Origin: Saprospiraceae bacterium
Lineage (GTDB): Bacteria; Bacteroidota; Bacteroidia; Chitinophagales; Saprospiraceae
NCBI GenBank assembly: GCA_029251525.1
Contig: JAQXDE010000066.1
Location: 248,001 to 312,000 of the forward strand
Length of the DNA stretch: 64,000 nt
Reading direction: 5' to 3'
This document shows, in pieces, positions 53,583 through 62,743 of this stretch. Within the stretch, counting starts at the first letter, position 1; every line of letters starts with the position of its first letter. The notes below the pieces were generated by a model. That model was not told where the DNA came from, searched no databases, and worked only from the letters and a program-made list of their open reading frames with translations. A program made the position numbers and the translations under genes.

Positions 53583-53628
53583 CTGTTTTCAGTAAAAACA
53601 AGTAATACCTTGGTTTTACTGAAAGCAG
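53583..53628. terminator. Long stem-loop between convergent genes
   Basis: A 17-bp imperfect stem (53583-53599 with 53612-53628) with a 12-nt loop begins 10 bp after the radical SAM stop and ends 20 bp before the convergent lipoprotein stop. It probably acts as a bidirectional terminator, although neither side has a clean T tract. Confidence 0.6.
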
Positions 53629-53648
53629 AAATGAACAGTATTTTAAAA

Positions 53649-54416
53649 TCAAATTTTTTCAAATATTCCATCTTGTACATTCTCTAAGACTTTTATTTCA
53701 GTTAATTTATATATCCCTCTTCCTCCACTTAATTTAATTTTTCCAAAAGTTTGATAACCATCCCAAGGTGTTGAAAATCGGGGCTCAACATCTGTTGATT
53801 TTGTATAAAATGTCCATTGTGAAACCAACTTAGTTTCTTGATCAACGAAAACGTGATATTTATTGTCAGGAGTTTTACCGACCTTATCGAAATTCAATTC
53901 AAGTACATCAGCCATTTTTCCTGCTTCTGTTTCCTCCTGACTTAAGTATTTTAGAGTGACTCCTGAATCTTTTAATTTAAAAGGCATAACCAACCAATAA
54001 GAATCGTTAATCCAAATATTTTTTCCTTTTTGTAAATACTTTGCTAGAGAATCAGGATTTGATAATTCTACTCCGTTTCTTTTTACTTTTCCCTCCATTG
54101 AATGAATATTCATCACAACTGTAAAATCATCCTTTTGAGATTCAATTCTAACATTACCTTGATGTTTATCCCAAAGTAAAGTTCGACTACCGAAGAAATT
54201 CCAAAACAAATATCTAGTCTCATCGTAAGCTTTTTTGCCACCCATTGCTTCCATAACATGGTCGGCAATTTGGATAGCAGCAAGATCAGAATTGGCTAAG
54301 TTAAACCCAATAGCAGCAGGATTTTTTTCAGTCGAAGAGATTTTATTGTTCGCTTTTTCAGAACAAGAAAAAATGAATGGTAAAATACAGATAATTAAAA
54401 ATTGAATGTTTTTCAT
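53649..54416 (-). CDS. Hypothetical lipoprotein, LolA-like fold possible (DUF6503-like)
   Basis: Starting at 54416 gives MKNIQFLIICILPFIFSCSE, a lipoprotein signal with lipobox FSC; the frame is open to 54500 but that extension disrupts the signal. The 255-aa protein has QIADHVMEAMGGKKAYDETR, YLFWNFFGSRTLLWDKHQ, WLVMPFKLKDSGVTLKYLSQ and KYHVFVDQETKLVSQWTFYT. This pattern of long strands with an N-terminal helix resembles LolA/LolB-like envelope proteins and, as far as I recall, the DUF6503 family. It is probably a lipid-anchored envelope protein; no partner genes are adjacent. Confidence 0.75.
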   Translation of the reverse strand: MKNIQFLIICILPFIFSCSEKANNKISSTEKNPAAIGFNLANSDLAAIQIADHVMEAMGGKKAYDETRYLFWNFFGSRTLLWDKHQGNVRIESQKDDFTVVMNIHSMEGKVKRNGVELSNPDSLAKYLQKGKNIWINDSYWLVMPFKLKDSGVTLKYLSQEETEAGKMADVLELNFDKVGKTPDNKYHVFVDQETKLVSQWTFYTKSTDVEPRFSTPWDGYQTFGKIKLSGGRGIYKLTEIKVLENVQDGIFEKI

Positions 54417-54637
54417 GAATTTTTTTTTGCAAAGGTGATAAAAAATTGTTAATTCACTTAAACACAAACGTTCAACGATTCTTTCTACTTGTTTTGCCAA
54501 ATTCTACGAAAATGCCTAGCTTGCAATTTATTTAAAGAAACCAATTAAAAATAATTTTTTTTTGATAAAAAACATAAAATTTGATTTTGACTCAACAAAA
54601 AAACACCTAACCTTTTTAACCTTAAAATAAGATCACG

Positions 54638-55915
54638 ATGCAAGAAACAATGATGTCATCCCAAGATTTAATGAAATTAGAAGACAAATATGGCGCACAT
54701 AATTATCACCCTCTTCCAGTGGTGTTAGCTAAGGGAGAAGGTGTATATGTTTGGGATGTAGAAGGGAAAAAATATTATGATTTTTTATCTGCATATTCTG
54801 CTGTAAATCAAGGGCATTGTCATCCAAGAATCATCAAAGCACTTAATGAACAAGCTGCTCAATTAACGCTTACCTCTCGTGCTTTTTATAATGATATGTT
54901 GGGGAGATATGAAAAATACGTAACAGAATATTTTGGTTATGATAAAGTACTTCCAATGAATACAGGTGTTGAAGCTGTAGAAACAGCTTTAAAAGTATGT
55001 AGGAAATGGTCATATGAAGTGAAAGGAATTCCAACAAATCAAGCAAAAATAATTTTCGTAACTGGAAATTTCCATGGTCGAACAATGGCGATTATTTCTG
55101 GTTCAGTTGATCCTCAAAGTACAACTGGTTTTGGACCGTTCCTCCCCGGTATTGAAATTATACCATACAATGACTTAGATGCATTGAGGGAAGCGCTGGA
55201 GGATTCAAATGTTGCTGGATTTTTAGTGGAACCGATTCAAGGGGAAGCTGGTGTATTTGTTCCAGATGAGGGATATTTAAAAGCTGCCTCTGACTTGTGT
55301 AAAGCTAAAAATGTTTTATTTATTGCAGATGAGGTACAAACTGGAATTGCTCGAACAGGAAGGTTATTAGCTACTTGTGGCAATTGTGATTGTAATTCAG
55401 GTTGTGAGAATCGGCCTGAAATTAAACCTGATATTTTGATTTTAGGAAAAGCAATGTCTGGAGGTGTATTTCCAGTAAGTGCGGTTTTAGCGAATGACGA
55501 AATAATGAATGCAATAAAGCCAGGTGAACATGGATCTACTTTTGGAGGAAATCCTATAGCATGTGCAGTGGCGATGGCTGCATTAGAAGTTGTAAAAGAT
55601 GAAAATCTTTCTGAGAATGCAGAGGCAATGGGTAAAATATTTCGATCTCGAATGAATGCAATGATTGAAAAAACTAATTTGGCTACACTTGTTCGAGGAA
55701 AAGGTTTATTAAATGCAGTCTTAATTAACGATACTGAGGAGAGTTCTACTGCATGGGATATCTGTATGAAATTACGAGACAATGGTTTGCTAGCTAAACC
55801 AACTCATGGTAATATTATTCGTTTTGCACCGCCTCTGGTGATGAATGAGAAACAGATTAATGAATGTTGTGATATTATTGAAAAAACGATACTAGAATTT
55901 GAAAGTAATATGTAA
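54638..55915 (+). CDS. rocD: Ornithine--oxo-acid transaminase with a cysteine-rich insertion
   Basis: This 425-aa PLP enzyme converts ornithine and 2-oxoglutarate to glutamate-5-semialdehyde and glutamate. Family motifs are [56 protein letters not shown] and [12 protein letters not shown]. The cofactor sites are Asp231 ([18 protein letters not shown]) and the Schiff-base lysine about residue 271 ([16 protein letters not shown]). Between them sits an insertion with C247-x2-C250-x-C252-x3-C256 ([12 protein letters not shown]), absent from the ornithine aminotransferases I know, which read straight from LLA to the PDILILGKA segment. The insert may bind a metal. The gene is monocistronic with a terminator 38 bp after the stop. 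Confidence 0.95.
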   Translation: MQETMMSSQDLMKLEDKYGAHNYHPLPVVLAKGEGVYVWDVEGKKYYDFLSAYSAVNQGHCHPRIIKALNEQAAQLTLTSRAFYNDMLGRYEKYVTEYFGYDKVLPMNTGVEAVETALKVCRKWSYEVKGIPTNQAKIIFVTGNFHGRTMAIISGSVDPQSTTGFGPFLPGIEIIPYNDLDALREALEDSNVAGFLVEPIQGEAGVFVPDEGYLKAASDLCKAKNVLFIADEVQTGIARTGRLLATCGNCDCNSGCENRPEIKPDILILGKAMSGGVFPVSAVLANDEIMNAIKPGEHGSTFGGNPIACAVAMAALEVVKDENLSENAEAMGKIFRSRMNAMIEKTNLATLVRGKGLLNAVLINDTEESSTAWDICMKLRDNGLLAKPTHGNIIRFAPPLVMNEKQINECCDIIEKTILEFESNM

Positions 55916-55952
55916 TGTATTGATTTTCATGTGTTTATGTGTTTAAAAATAT

Positions 55953-55997
55953 AAAAAAGCTTTCTAGATCTAAAAAATCTGGAAGGCTTTTGTTTTT
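55953..55997 (+). terminator. Terminator of rocD
   Basis: AGCTTTCTAGAT (55958-55969) pairs with ATCTGGAAGGCT (55977-55988, two wobbles, 7-nt loop) and is followed by T-rich sequence. Confidence 0.85.
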
Positions 55998-56069
55998 TTG
56001 TTGAAATAAAGTTGATTGGTATTCTTTTTGCACTTTGGGAAAATTAACCCATTTAAATTAATAAATGCC

Positions 56070-56690
56070 ATGAGTAATATTTTAACTATTGGTTCTGTCG
56101 GAATTTTATTACTAGTGACTTCTTGTCAAAAAGATGTGACTGAACTTACTCCAGTAAATACCAATCAAACTACCTCAGAGGAACCTAATATTCCATCTAC
56201 ATCTAATAATCCTTCAGTTTTTCTAAAGACGACCAAAAGTTTAACAACCACTGTGCCATCAAGTAATTTAGGTTTATTAGAATATTTAAAAGGTGAGTTA
56301 GATTATAGTATTTTTTATAAAGCCTTATTTCGTTCAGGCATAGATATAGATCTTTCAAATGATGGGTCTTTTACTATTTTTATACCAAGTAATGAGGCCT
56401 TCCAAACTTTTTTTATTGAAAATAATTATACTTCTTTAGACGACATTCCACAAAATATATTGACAACAATTGTCAAGTTTCATATTGGAAACGAGGTAGT
56501 AAAGATTGTAGATTTGGAAGTAAGTACAACTATTACTCTCTTTCTCTCAGGTAAGGAAATTTATATTAACTTGAAAGATCCAATAAATCCATTTGTAGTT
56601 TTGGGTTCTTCTAAAGCATCTTTTATTGAAAGAGATTTAGAACAATTGAATGGAGTAGTTCATAAAATAAATGGAGTTTTATTAAAGTGA
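56070..56690 (+). CDS. Fasciclin domain lipoprotein
   Basis: I use the ATG at 56070 (MSNILTIGSVGILLLVTSCQ), which gives a short lipoprotein signal with lipobox VTSC; an ATG at 56016 adds 18 residues that weaken it. The 206-aa protein has a Thr/Ser/Pro-rich linker and one fasciclin (FAS1) domain at about residues 65-206, with SFTIFIPSNEAFQTFFIENN and the terminal GVVHKINGVLLK. FAS1 domains mediate adhesion to proteins or glycans. The gene is flanked by terminators and is monocistronic. Confidence 0.87.
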   Translation: MSNILTIGSVGILLLVTSCQKDVTELTPVNTNQTTSEEPNIPSTSNNPSVFLKTTKSLTTTVPSSNLGLLEYLKGELDYSIFYKALFRSGIDIDLSNDGSFTIFIPSNEAFQTFFIENNYTSLDDIPQNILTTIVKFHIGNEVVKIVDLEVSTTITLFLSGKEIYINLKDPINPFVVLGSSKASFIERDLEQLNGVVHKINGVLLK

Positions 56691-56711
56691 AAATAGATTA
56701 ACTTTAAGCAC

Positions 56712-56747
56712 AAAAGAGCGATTTCAGTAATTGAGGTCGCTCTTTTT
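56712..56747 (+). terminator. Terminator of the fasciclin gene
   Basis: An 11-bp stem with wobbles (56716-56726 with 56732-56742, 5-nt loop) is followed by five T. It lies 22 bp after the stop codon. Confidence 0.88.
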
Positions 56748-56837
56748 CATTTAGGGTAATTGTTCTTTAAAGGAATAATAATCCAAAATAAAAATTCTAA
56801 TTTATCGGAAGTTTATAACTTCATCTTTTTTGTTATG

Positions 56838-56993
56838 TTAGATTTTTTTGAAATTTTTTAAATGTAGGTCTAGATCTGAATTACTATAGTACCTATTTTG
56901 ATTTTTTAGATAAACAATATTAAATTCTTCGTTATATTGTTTTCTGTTTTCCGAGAATTCTATTCTTAAAATGAACTCATGGTTTTCTAGCAT
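56838..56993 (-). CDS. Candidate small ORF (51 aa) or gene remnant after the flavoprotein gene
   Basis: A minus-strand ATG (complement of 56991-56993) opens a 51-codon frame reading MLENHEFILRIEFSENRKQY then NEEFNIVYLKNQNRYYSNSD and LDLHLKNFKKI. The frame is also open for 12 codons upstream (ERLTYFKPSLQK). The residue pattern looks protein-like rather than random, but it is short and I recognise no family. It follows the flavoprotein gene on the same strand after about 120 bp. The remainder of the 363-bp gap holds nothing I can support. Confidence 0.3.
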   Translation of the reverse strand: MLENHEFILRIEFSENRKQYNEEFNIVYLKNQNRYYSNSDLDLHLKNFKKI

Positions 56994-57110
56994 TTTTTGT
57001 AAACTAGGTTTAAAATATGTTAAACGTTCTTATTTTAAATCAACGACTTCAGCTTTTAAAAAAAAAGAAGTGTGGCAATTTTTTTTGAGGAAATTTGTCG
57101 AGAAAAATAG

Positions 57111-58289
57111 TTATTTTATTTCAATTGCATGGGCCATCGAAAAACAACCTTGTAATAAAAAACCACCCGTTGGTGCATCCCAATCCAACATTTCTCCAAT
57201 AACAAAAATTGATGGATTTTTTTTTAATGAAAAATTAGCGTTGACTTCATTTATATCAATTCCACCAACTGTCGATATAGCTTCTTCCATTGGTCTCAAA
57301 GAGTGAATTGGAATTTGTAGCTGTTTTACATTAGTGATGAATACTGATGGTTCAAGGAAGTATTTTTTATCCGAAAAAGATTTAATCAATGCTATCTGAG
57401 TAGAGTTTAAATTTAATGATAGGGCAAATGTTTTAGTTCTTTGAGCTTTATTCTTTATTTTATCTAATAATTGTTCTCTTGGATTTAGTGGTTTGAAATC
57501 AATACTTATTTTAGGTGTGTCACCTTTTGAAAATGATTCTCGTACTTTCCAAATTAGCGGATAGATAGCATTTCCTTCTAATCCATAATCAGTAATAGTT
57601 GCTTCTCCTTTAATTTCAAATCTATCAATACTAATTTTAATATTTTTCAAATGTTTACCAGCATGGTGTATTTTAAAATGATCAGACCATTCTATATTTA
57701 ACCCACAATTGGAGGCTTGAAAAGGGATAGTTTTAACTCCAATTTTTTCAAATGTAGTTGTCCATGTTCCATCTGAACCTGTTTTTGACCAAGATGCTCC
57801 ACCAAGAGAGAAAATAAAATAATCTGCACTTAAAGTGATTTCAGAATTATTATGTTCAACAATACAATTGCATTTTTCATCAAAGCCAATGAATTTGTGG
57901 TGAGTAAAAATAATCACTCCCTTTTCAATTAATCGATCCCTTATAGATTTTAAAACTTGAACAGGTTTAATCCCTTTTTCTGGGAATATTCGACCACTCG
58001 TTCCAATAAAGGTAGGTATACCTAGGTTAGACAACCAGATTCTCATTTTCGAAGAATCATTATCTAAAATTGCTTTTTTCAAAAAGTTATGGGATCGATA
58101 ATATTGAGTTAAGTCCTCTTTTTCTACTTTGTTGGTGAGATTAAAGCCACCATTTCCAGCCACAAGGAATTTTCGACCAATTGTTTTACCTTTTTCATAA
58201 ATGGCTATTTCAAAATCATTACAAAATCGCTCAGCTGCCATCATGCCAGCTGCTCCTCCTCCAATGATAATTATTTTTTTTTTAGCCAT
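57111..58289 (-). CDS. HI0933/BaiN-type FAD-dependent flavoprotein (PP_4765-like)
   Basis: This 392-aa protein begins with the FAD-binding Rossmann motif KKIIIIGGGAAGMMAAERF, followed by GRKFLVAGNGGFNLTNKVEK, the HI0933 family marker. It has GTSGRIFPEKGIKPVQVL, SLGGASWSKTGSDGTW (as in the PP_4765 subgroup), ITDYGLEGNAIYPLIWKVRE and the C-terminal GEMLDWDAPTGGFLLQGCFS. Members are soluble NAD(P)H/FAD oxidoreductases; the substrate is unknown here. A possible -7 box (TAAGTTTG, complement of 58321-58328) lies 32 bp upstream. It stands alone between the response regulator gene and the small ORF at 56838. Confidence 0.9.
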   Translation of the reverse strand: MAKKKIIIIGGGAAGMMAAERFCNDFEIAIYEKGKTIGRKFLVAGNGGFNLTNKVEKEDLTQYYRSHNFLKKAILDNDSSKMRIWLSNLGIPTFIGTSGRIFPEKGIKPVQVLKSIRDRLIEKGVIIFTHHKFIGFDEKCNCIVEHNNSEITLSADYFIFSLGGASWSKTGSDGTWTTTFEKIGVKTIPFQASNCGLNIEWSDHFKIHHAGKHLKNIKISIDRFEIKGEATITDYGLEGNAIYPLIWKVRESFSKGDTPKISIDFKPLNPREQLLDKIKNKAQRTKTFALSLNLNSTQIALIKSFSDKKYFLEPSVFITNVKQLQIPIHSLRPMEEAISTVGGIDINEVNANFSLKKNPSIFVIGEMLDWDAPTGGFLLQGCFSMAHAIEIK

Positions 58290-58363
58290 TTTGATTACTT
58301 GAATTAGAATAATATTTCCTCAAACTTAAGCAAACCTAATCTTTTTCATCCATTCTAGAAAAC

Positions 58364-58401
58364 ACAAAAGCGGTTTTATCAATGAAGATTAAACCGCTTT
58401 T
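58364..58401. terminator. Stem-loop terminator after the response regulator gene
   Basis: AAAAGCGGTTTTATC (58366-58380) pairs with GATTAAACCGCTTTT (58387-58401) with one mismatch and a 6-nt loop. On the minus strand it ends in a short T run, 22 bp after the stop codon. Confidence 0.75.
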
Positions 58402-58422
58402 GCTATAAAAGTGAAAAATAAC

Positions 58423-58872
58423 TTAAACTAGATTCTGAATTTTTATTCTCTCCCAATATTTAGCAACCAAATCGTGTATGATTTCTTCGGAGAGTGGTTT
58501 TCCACGATATTCTTTAATTAGAGGATTATCTTGAGCTTTTTGTATATCATCAGGATGTGAAGAGGTAGAAAGCATAACAATTATATTTTCTGCTTTTTGA
58601 CTGTATTCTAAATGTTTGTATTCTTCCATGAATTCCCATCCTGTCATTTTTGGCATATTGATATCCAAGAAAACTAAATTCGGCCTTGGGTTTTCTTCGT
58701 CGAATGGACTTTTGAAATATTCTAAAGCTTCAATAGCACATGTTATAACAATAATTTTATGGGTGCAATTTGCCTCCTGTATTATCATTTTGTGGTACAG
58801 GTTAGTTGCGTAATCATCGTCGATTAAAAGGATGCAATTTAATTTCTTTTTCATGGGATGAATTTTTTTCAA
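58423..58872 (-). CDS. Single-domain response regulator (receiver only)
   Basis: This 149-aa protein is a CheY-like receiver domain. The acidic pair is in ILLIDDDYATNLYHKMI, the phospho-acceptor Asp in LVFLDINMPKMTGWEFMEEY, the conserved Thr/Ser in VMLSTSSHPDD and the Lys in YRGKPLSEEIIHDLV. No output domain follows, so it probably acts by protein-protein contact or in a phosphorelay. No histidine kinase is adjacent. An internal ATG at codon 7 (MKKKLNCILLIDDD) is an alternative start. It appears monocistronic. Confidence 0.92.
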   Translation of the reverse strand: MKKIHPMKKKLNCILLIDDDYATNLYHKMIIQEANCTHKIIVITCAIEALEYFKSPFDEENPRPNLVFLDINMPKMTGWEFMEEYKHLEYSQKAENIIVMLSTSSHPDDIQKAQDNPLIKEYRGKPLSEEIIHDLVAKYWERIKIQNLV

Positions 58873-59099
58873 AAGATCAAGATTGTTTAACCTTTCACTT
58901 TTAGTTAGGATTATGTATTTAAGAAAAATAAAGAAGGAGGGGATTGAAATCGAAGAGAAGTATAAAACTCATAATAATTTCATTTCAAGTTGTTATTTCT
59001 CTTGATGGCTTAAAAAGAAAATTTTTAGGATTTTATTACTAAAAAGGGTGAGTCCAAATTCTATTCCAGTTTCCAAATATTGCACTAGATGGCTGGTTT

Positions 59100-59525
59100 T
59101 TACAAAAATAATAATTCAGGAGCTTTACCCAAACGACCAATAACTATAGCATTTTGATTAAAAGTTTTACCCAAAATAACCGCTTCAGATTTAGGGATAT
59201 CCAAAATAAACAAACTCTTCTCTGCTTCCCAACCTTTATTTTGAGGTACTCCAAGGCCTTCAGTATAAATCCAACGTTTATTTTTTGCCAACTCAATTAA
59301 TTTTAAATGGAGAATATTATTTTCTTTAGGAGAGAGAAGTTGAGAAAATGGATTCCAAGCAGAAATAAAAGCCCATGAAAAGGCATTATTATCAATTAGA
59401 AACTCTTCTAAATTCCAATTTTCCTCTCCAATTCGAAGTTGTAACCCCAAATGTTTGACTTCATATATTGTAGCTAAATAAGCTTCCTGAAGTTGTTGGT
59501 CTATATTCCTTGAAATATCATCCAT
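59100..59525 (-). CDS. DUF3293 domain-containing protein
   Basis: This 141-aa cytoplasmic protein matches DUF3293 by its layout: LQEAYLATIYEVKHLGLQLR at the start, then FSWAFISAWNPFSQLLSPKE, WIYTEGLGVPQNKGWEAEKS and the end GKTFNQNAIVIGRLGKAPEL. The length is typical and the function is unknown. It diverges from yidC across 124 bp. Confidence 0.85.
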   Translation of the reverse strand: MDDISRNIDQQLQEAYLATIYEVKHLGLQLRIGEENWNLEEFLIDNNAFSWAFISAWNPFSQLLSPKENNILHLKLIELAKNKRWIYTEGLGVPQNKGWEAEKSLFILDIPKSEAVILGKTFNQNAIVIGRLGKAPELLFL

Positions 59526-59552
59526 ATGTTTATTATAAAATCAACAAAATTG

Positions 59553-59560
59553 TACCTTTG
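59553..59560 (+). promoter_or_regulatory. -7 box of yidC
   Basis: TACCTTTG matches TAnnTTTG. Transcription would start near 59568, giving an about 80-nt leader before the yidC ATG. Confidence 0.55.
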
Positions 59561-59649
59561 CGGATATTTTTGAGAAAAACACAGTAATTGCTAGTTTTTA
59601 AATGTCATCTACAATTTAACAATTAGCAACTAACTACCAAAATTAAAAA

Positions 59650-61545
59650 ATGGATAAAAATAATTTAATTGGAATGGTCTTAATTTTTGTTTGTCTTATG
59701 GCTTACATGCAATTAAATCAACCTACACCAGAGCAATTGGCTAAGGAAGAAAGAATTCGAGACTCTATAGCTCTTGCTCAACAAACAAATGTAATCGCAG
59801 AGGGAGAGGGAATCGTATCTGCTGAAAAAGTTTCAAATTCCATTGCAAAATTGTCAGATTCCCTGCAACAAATGGAGTTGGGCAAAAGATATGGATATTT
59901 TGCTTCAGCTGGGAAGGGAATAGAAGAGAATCCTGTTTTAGAAAATGATTTAATGAAAATTACTTTCTCTAGTAAGGGTGGAAGAATTAAGGAGGTCTTA
60001 TTGAAAGAGTATTTCACGTTATTACCTGATTCTTCTGGAACAAATATTCAGTCTGCCTTAAGATTAATGGAAGATCGGAAAGATCAATTTGATTATATTT
60101 TTCCAATTCAAGGAACTGGAAAGGTGCGTTCAGGTGATTTATATTTTACTACTCAAAAAGATGGTAGCACTATAACTTTTCGTGCAGATGCTGGCGATGG
60201 AAGATATTTCGAGCAAAAATATTCATTGAATCCTGATAATTATGAATTGGATTATGACATTAAGTTTGAGGGATTGAATAATATAATGCAATCTGGTGAA
60301 TCAAATGTTGAATTACATTGGAAAAATTATCTAGGTAAATTAGAAAAAAGTACATATTACGAGAGAATTTATTCTAGTACTTATTTTAAAGCTGCCGATG
60401 ATGATATGAGTTATTGCTCATGCACAAGTGATGGAGAGGAGGATGCAGATGGAGAACCAATATCGTGGTTGTCTCATTCCAATCAGTTTTTTAATAGTTC
60501 ATTGATGACTGATGGAAAACCTTTTGAGTCTGCATTTATGACAACTAAAATGTTAACTGATGAGGATGACGATCTGAAAATTTTAGATTCAAAAATTAAA
60601 ATACCTTTTGGTCAAACTGCCTCTGAAACATTTGCTATGAAAATGTATATTGGGCCTAATGAATTTGAAAGATTGGCAGCTTTTGACAACGAATTACAAG
60701 ATATTGTTCCTTTTGGGAAGAGTGTCTTTGGTACTGTAAATCGATGGATCGTTCGTCCATTATTCAATATGCTCTCTGGTTTTATTGGAAGTATGGGAAT
60801 TGTAATTTTGGTATTGACCTTTTTGATAAAATTAGTCTTGTATCCTTTGACTTATAAAATGTTGTACTCTCAGTCAAAAATGGCAGCCTTAAAACCTAGG
60901 TTGGCTAAAATGAAAGAGAAACTGAAAGATGATTCTCAAGCTCAACAAATGGAGAGTATGAAAATGTATCGTGAGTATGGTGTGAATCCAATGGGAGGCT
61001 GTTTGCCGATATTCCTTCAGATGCCGATTTGGATTGCACTATATCGTTTCTTTCCGGCAAGTATTGAATTTAGACAACAAAGCTTTTTGTGGGCAAGTGA
61101 TCTATCATCATATGATGCTTTTTTCCAATTACCATTTGAGATACCTATGGTAGGAGCTCATTTGAGTTTATTTACGTTGCTATGGGCAGTGACAACTGTT
61201 TTGTATACCTACTATAATACTAAGCATATGGATTTCTCAGGGCAACCTGGAGCCATGCAATACATGCAATATCTGATGCCAATTATGTTTATGGGTTTCT
61301 TTAATAGTTATGCATCAGGATTGACAGCTTATTTGTTTTTTAGTAATCTTTTTAATATTGGGCAAACTTTGATTACCAAAAACTTCATTATTGACCACGA
61401 TAAGATCAAATTAGAACTAGAGGCAAATAAGAAGAAACCTAAGAAAAAAGGTGGGTTCCAAGAACGAATGGCTTCTATGTTAGAAGAGCAAAAGAAAAAA
61501 CAAGAGGCAATTCAAGCGGAACAAAAAAAGCGTAAAAAGAAATAA
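59650..61545 (+). CDS. yidC: Membrane protein insertase YidC
   Basis: This 631-aa inner-membrane protein has an N-terminal helix (LIGMVLIFVCLMAYMQLNQP), a large periplasmic beta-sandwich (about residues 95-350) and a C-terminal 60KD_IMP/OxaA core with five helices. Core motifs are GSMGIVILVLTFLIKLVLYP, YREYGVNPMGGCLPIFLQMP and YMQYLMPIMFMGFFNSYASG. A strongly basic tail follows (about 45 residues, ending EQKKRKKK) and contacts ribosomes. YidC inserts membrane proteins alone or with SecYEG. The periplasmic domain contains a YCSC motif. A -7 box and a terminator bound it as a single-gene unit. Confidence 0.97.
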   Translation: MDKNNLIGMVLIFVCLMAYMQLNQPTPEQLAKEERIRDSIALAQQTNVIAEGEGIVSAEKVSNSIAKLSDSLQQMELGKRYGYFASAGKGIEENPVLENDLMKITFSSKGGRIKEVLLKEYFTLLPDSSGTNIQSALRLMEDRKDQFDYIFPIQGTGKVRSGDLYFTTQKDGSTITFRADAGDGRYFEQKYSLNPDNYELDYDIKFEGLNNIMQSGESNVELHWKNYLGKLEKSTYYERIYSSTYFKAADDDMSYCSCTSDGEEDADGEPISWLSHSNQFFNSSLMTDGKPFESAFMTTKMLTDEDDDLKILDSKIKIPFGQTASETFAMKMYIGPNEFERLAAFDNELQDIVPFGKSVFGTVNRWIVRPLFNMLSGFIGSMGIVILVLTFLIKLVLYPLTYKMLYSQSKMAALKPRLAKMKEKLKDDSQAQQMESMKMYREYGVNPMGGCLPIFLQMPIWIALYRFFPASIEFRQQSFLWASDLSSYDAFFQLPFEIPMVGAHLSLFTLLWAVTTVLYTYYNTKHMDFSGQPGAMQYMQYLMPIMFMGFFNSYASGLTAYLFFSNLFNIGQTLITKNFIIDHDKIKLELEANKKKPKKKGGFQERMASMLEEQKKKQEAIQAEQKKRKKK

Positions 61546-61623
61546 TATTTCAAAACTGTTTCTATAAAAATTGGTTTTTAATCGGTTTAAGTAAAAACAG
61601 GATATTAATATTTTATAAAAAGT

Positions 61624-61670
61624 AATGGGAGTGATTACATCGATTGGATGTGGTCGTTCCCATTTTTATT
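61624..61670 (+). terminator. Terminator of yidC
   Basis: An 18-bp stem including several G-T wobbles (61624-61641 with 61647-61664) and a 5-nt loop is followed by a T run. It lies about 80 bp after the yidC stop codon. Confidence 0.85.
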
Positions 61671-61693
61671 TTAACACTACAATAAAAATTTCT

Positions 61694-61701
61694 TACTTTT
61701 G
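61694..61701 (+). promoter_or_regulatory. -7 box of the DNA/RNA nuclease gene
   Basis: TACTTTTG is an exact TAnnTTTG match, 24 bp before the ATG at 61726. No clear -33 element is seen. Confidence 0.45.
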
Positions 61702-61725
61702 ATTTTATAAAAAATAAAAAATGCG

Positions 61726-62661
61726 ATGGCAAAATTGAGAAGGAACCATGATAAAACTAGTGGTGGTGGGCTACTTTCAAAGTCTGTAGTTTTTGCGGGT
61801 ATCATAGGATTATTAGCCTATTTGTTTACAATGTTCAATGGGGGGGGAATAAATGAATCAATTGTAGATGAAAAAGATGAAGTACAAAAAATTGAACTTG
61901 AATTTGAAGGGAGTGATTATATTTTGCCTACTGATTTTTTTCCAACTTCAAATACTGGTCAGATAATAAAACATTCATATTATGCCATTTCGTATAATGA
62001 GGAACATGAGCAGCCAGAATGGGTAGCTTATGAATTAACGAAAGAAAGTATTCGCGTCAAGAATGTCGGAAGAACCAATGATTTTCGCCCCGATCCAAAA
62101 GTTAGTAAAGCTTCTGCAGTGAAAAATGATTATCGAGGCAGTGGCTATGATCGTGGACATTTAGTTCCTGCAGGAGATATGGCTTTTGATGAAAAAGCAA
62201 TGTCTGAAACTTTTTACTATAGTAATATGAGCCCACAGATTCGGAATTTCAATTCTGGAATTTGGAGGCAATTGGAAGAAAGTGTTAGAGATTGGGCTTG
62301 GGATAATAAACATCTCTATGTAATTTCTGGTCCAGTTTTGACTCGAGGAATTTTGGATAAAATTGGTTCTAATAATGTATCTGTACCAGAAGCATATTAC
62401 AAAGTGATTTTGGATTATACTCAACCAAGCTTGAAAGGTATTGCGTTTTTAATGCCAAATGAAATTGGAACTCTTCCTATGATGGATTATGCATTAAGTA
62501 TAGATGAAATAGAAGAAATTACAGGGATTGATTTTTTTCCTCAAATAGATGTGGAAGAACAGGCGAGATTGGAAAGTAAATATGATGTGCGATCATGGAG
62601 AGTTGATGGAAATAAAGAACGTGCAAGAATTGAAAAAGCACTACAGTTGAAAAATAAATAA
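61726..62661 (+). CDS. Membrane-anchored DNA/RNA non-specific endonuclease
   Basis: The 311-aa protein has a short basic N-terminus (MAKLRRNHDKT), one transmembrane helix (about residues 22-41) and an NUC1-type beta-beta-alpha-metal nuclease domain. The catalytic motif is YRGSGYDRGHLVPAGDMAFD (DRGH with general-base His), followed by SNMSPQIRNFNSGIWRQLEE with the metal-binding Asn. The topology puts the nuclease in the periplasm, where it would degrade incoming DNA or RNA. A flavour of nutrient acquisition or protection against foreign DNA is possible. It is followed 82 bp later by the HerA-like gene. Confidence 0.93.
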   Translation: MAKLRRNHDKTSGGGLLSKSVVFAGIIGLLAYLFTMFNGGGINESIVDEKDEVQKIELEFEGSDYILPTDFFPTSNTGQIIKHSYYAISYNEEHEQPEWVAYELTKESIRVKNVGRTNDFRPDPKVSKASAVKNDYRGSGYDRGHLVPAGDMAFDEKAMSETFYYSNMSPQIRNFNSGIWRQLEESVRDWAWDNKHLYVISGPVLTRGILDKIGSNNVSVPEAYYKVILDYTQPSLKGIAFLMPNEIGTLPMMDYALSIDEIEEITGIDFFPQIDVEEQARLESKYDVRSWRVDGNKERARIEKALQLKNK

Positions 62662-62743
62662 AGAAGTGACTATCTTTAATATATTAGTCAAAATTTAGCA
62701 GTAAAGTCCCAAATAAAATTCTATTTCTATAAAAATAAGACAG

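Noticed and set aside
55237-55782. 181-codon minus-strand ORF inside rocD
   Set aside because: It is fully antisense to a confidently identified aminotransferase whose frame shows all family motifs; long antisense frames arise from codon bias.
56971-57306. 111-codon plus-strand ORF overlapping the end of the flavoprotein gene
   Set aside because: More than half is antisense to conserved flavoprotein sequence and the rest shows no family; the minus-strand small frame in the same gap looks more protein-like.
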